A DNA stretch of 64,000 nt from DATGZX01 sp035296965 (GTDB lineage: Bacteria > Planctomycetota > Planctomycetia > Gemmatales > Gemmataceae), in assembly GCA_035296965.1 (NCBI GenBank), contig DATGZX010000361.1:1-64000 (forward strand), written 5' to 3'. Each line of letters starts with the position of its first letter. Positions within the stretch are counted from its first letter, which is position 1. This document shows, in pieces, positions 62,365 to 64,000 of the stretch. The translations under genes were made by a program, and so were the position numbers. Below the pieces are notes generated by a model. The model was given only the letters and a program-made list of their open reading frames with translations. It did not search any database and was not told the origin of the DNA.

Positions 62365-63912
62365 CTACAGCGTTGGGCCGATGCTCCACGGCGCGAATTC
62401 CTCTTCGCCGACGCCGTTTAGTTCACTTTTCGTTTTCTTGGCGCTCGCCACGGCCAGGATTTCCTCAAAAATCTGCCGGCCTACTTCTTCTACAGGAGTC
62501 CCTTCCAGGATAACGCCCGCGTTGACATCCATGTCCTCGATCATGTGGTGATACATGGGCGAATTGGTGGCAACCTTGATGGAGGGCGCCGGCTTGCAGC
62601 CAAATACGGAACCGCGTCCCGTCGTGAATACGAGCACATTGGCTCCGCCCGCCACGATCCCAGTCATACTCACGGGATCGTATCCCGGCGTGTCCATCAC
62701 CACGAATCCGCTGCTCTTGACCGGCTCCGCGTAGCCGACGACGTCGACCAGGGCCGTGCTTCCGCCCTTGGCAATGGCCCCTAGCGATTTCTCGTAGATC
62801 GTGGTCAGCCCGCCATCTTTGTTGCCGGGCGAGGGATTGTTATTGATCTCGGCCCCAAAGATTCCGGTGTACCATTCCCACCACTTGATCCGCTCGATCA
62901 GTTTCTCGCCGACCGCCCGCGTGACCGCGCGTCGCGTGAGAAGGTGTTCGGCGCCGTAAATCTCCGGTGTTTCGCCAATGATACTCGTGCCTCCCTGGGC
63001 GACAAGCAAATCGGATGCGACACCAAGAGCAGGATTGGCCGTCACGCCGCTGTTGCCATCCGACCCTCCGCAGTTGGTTCCCAAAATCAGTTTGCTGGCC
63101 GGCAATTTGACTCGCCGAATGTCGTTGACACGCGGCAACAGCTCGGCGATGGCTTTTACGCCCGCCTCGACCGTCTTGCCAATGCCGCCGCATTCCTGAA
63201 TGGTCAAGACGGACGGTTGCTGACGCGATCCATTGAGCTGCACCAGACCCTGGTTCTCGATCAAATGGATTGCCTGGCCCGTCTCACAGCCCAGGCCGAC
63301 GAGAATGTAGGCCGCCACGTTAGGGTGCTTGGCAAAGCCGGCAAGTGTGCGGTCGAGCTGGCGATGGTCCGGTCCATCGTACTGCATGGCGCAGCCCTGC
63401 TTGTGAGTGATCGCCACCACTCCATCGACCTGCGGATAAGGCCGCAGTAAATCGGTTGCTCTAATTCTTTCGGAGATATACTTGCTCGTGCTCGCAGAGC
63501 AGTTCACCGTGCTGATAATCGCGATGTAATTCCGCGTGCCATAGCGCCCCGCGCCGCGGTCGTAGCCCTGGAAGAAGCGCGGCTCCGCGGCGGCGGGTGC
63601 CGGCGGGCAATCGCGGCAGAATGCATAGTCCCTCTCAAAAGCATCGGCGCGAACATTGTGGACATGCACATGCGCCCCGGCAGGAATACCCTGACTGGCG
63701 AAGCCAATGATTTGGCCATACTTGTAGATCGCCTCTCCCGACTTGATCGGGCGGACCGCGACCTTGTGTCCCATGCCGATGCGCCTGTCCAGGGTCAACG
63801 TCGCACCATTGAACGTAAGCTCGCTGCCCGACGGCAAATCGCGGGCGGCGATGGCGACGTTATCCTCAGGGCGCAACTGAACAGCAACTTGGGAGAGCGG
63901 CACGGCCTGCAT
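62365..63912 (-). CDS. uxaA: altronate dehydratase (UxaA family)
   Basis: 515 residues, like E. coli UxaA in size and design: an N-terminal SAF domain (about 15-90, DNVAIAARDLPSG...) and the dehydratase body (YGTRNYIAIISTVNCSAS, THKQGCAMQYDG, GTNCGGSDGNSGVTANPALG, VFTTGRGSVFGCKPAPSIKVATNS). Its Cys residues are candidates for the metal-bound active site. It dehydrates altronate, or a related sugar acid, to a 2-keto-3-deoxy acid; galactarate-type activity cannot be excluded. The ATG follows directly on the stop of an upstream frame. Confidence 0.92.
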   Translation of the reverse strand: MQAVPLSQVAVQLRPEDNVAIAARDLPSGSELTFNGATLTLDRRIGMGHKVAVRPIKSGEAIYKYGQIIGFASQGIPAGAHVHVHNVRADAFERDYAFCRDCPPAPAAAEPRFFQGYDRGAGRYGTRNYIAIISTVNCSASTSKYISERIRATDLLRPYPQVDGVVAITHKQGCAMQYDGPDHRQLDRTLAGFAKHPNVAAYILVGLGCETGQAIHLIENQGLVQLNGSRQQPSVLTIQECGGIGKTVEAGVKAIAELLPRVNDIRRVKLPASKLILGTNCGGSDGNSGVTANPALGVASDLLVAQGGTSIIGETPEIYGAEHLLTRRAVTRAVGEKLIERIKWWEWYTGIFGAEINNNPSPGNKDGGLTTIYEKSLGAIAKGGSTALVDVVGYAEPVKSSGFVVMDTPGYDPVSMTGIVAGGANVLVFTTGRGSVFGCKPAPSIKVATNSPMYHHMIEDMDVNAGVILEGTPVEEVGRQIFEEILAVASAKKTKSELNGVGEEEFAPWSIGPTL

Positions 63913-64000
63913 CTATGGTTCCCTCATGAAAAACATGGGCGTGACCTGGTCACGATACCGCACAAGCAATCCGTTTGCAAACCGCGGGACGGCGGGGTAG
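63913..64000 (-). CDS. partial 3' end of an upstream gene
   Basis: On the minus strand an open frame enters from the window edge and ends with TAG at 63913-63915, immediately before the uxaA ATG. The 28 residues (YPAVPRFANGLLVRYRDQ..., ending MREP) look like the end of a beta-strand-rich protein. The direct TAG-ATG junction suggests coupling to uxaA. Confidence 0.45.
   Translation of the reverse strand, partial: YPAVPRFANGLLVRYRDQVTPMFFMREP

Overview
The window looks like chromosomal core and accessory sequence from a GC-rich planctomycete. The pointers are family-level: a Cys-rich YTV-type secreted repeat protein (25465-26562), a TPR protein carrying two RpoA-CTD-like domains upstream of tgt-yajC-secDF (40514-47024), a Lpg1974-like outer-membrane barrel, secreted prenyltransferase/HEAT repeats, a Ser/Thr kinase with an ectodomain, and many short genes and palindromic repeats in the spacers. 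No rRNA, insertion sequence, phage or CRISPR array was seen. There is one tRNA, tRNA-Gly(CCC), at 29211-29282 on the minus strand.

Layout. 1-3349: a stand-alone ribosomal protein L3, a lidless Hsp70 and a 57-residue zinc-ribbon protein. 3361-8432 (minus): asd-truA-aroA plus a secreted coiled-coil protein. 8701-12524: a membrane-anchored TPR protein and icd, tail to tail with overlapping stop codons. 13089-18553: an envelope efflux-like set (TolC-family lipoprotein, outer-membrane barrel, receiver/HlyD adaptor fusion) without an inner-membrane pump. 18805-28039: a serine hydrolase, acyl-ACP desaturase-like ferritin fold protein, Bax-inhibitor-like protein, secreted Gln-rich protein, prenyltransferase-repeat protein, YTV protein and a DLH-like/cytochrome c'-like fusion. 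28162-28951: a two-gene module resembling toxin-antitoxin. 29346-40367: acyl-CoA ligase, C39-like peptidase, dusB, a DNA methyltransferase with a convergent winged-helix-like partner, truD, aldehyde dehydrogenase, TPR protein, small acidic protein and a THUMP RNA methyltransferase. 40514-47024: TPR/alpha-CTD protein, tgt, yajC, secDF. 47080-51705 (minus): nrdR, an ATP-cone protein resembling a degenerate class III ribonucleotide reductase, maoC, pfkB-type kinase, thpR. 51894-58331: isochorismatase-like hydrolase, class V aminotransferase, hemB, Ser/Thr kinase, hemL. 58425-64000 (minus): small conserved-looking protein, two multispanning glycosyltransferase-like proteins, an NTF2-like protein, altronate dehydratase and the tail of one more gene.

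Functional threads: tRNA modification (truA, dusB, truD, tgt, THUMP methyltransferase), tetrapyrrole synthesis (hemB, hemL with a kinase between them), amino-acid and aromatic precursor synthesis (asd, aroA), Sec export, and envelope proteins typical of planctomycetes. The most unusual items are the TPR-alphaCTD-alphaCTD protein, the ATP-cone RNR-like protein beside nrdR, the receiver/HlyD fusion with its own internal start, the DLH/cytochrome fusion lacking its nucleophile, the TA-like pair, and a 130-bp MITE-like element present twice 37 kb apart together with other hairpin families. All homology statements are from reading the sequence; no database search was run.
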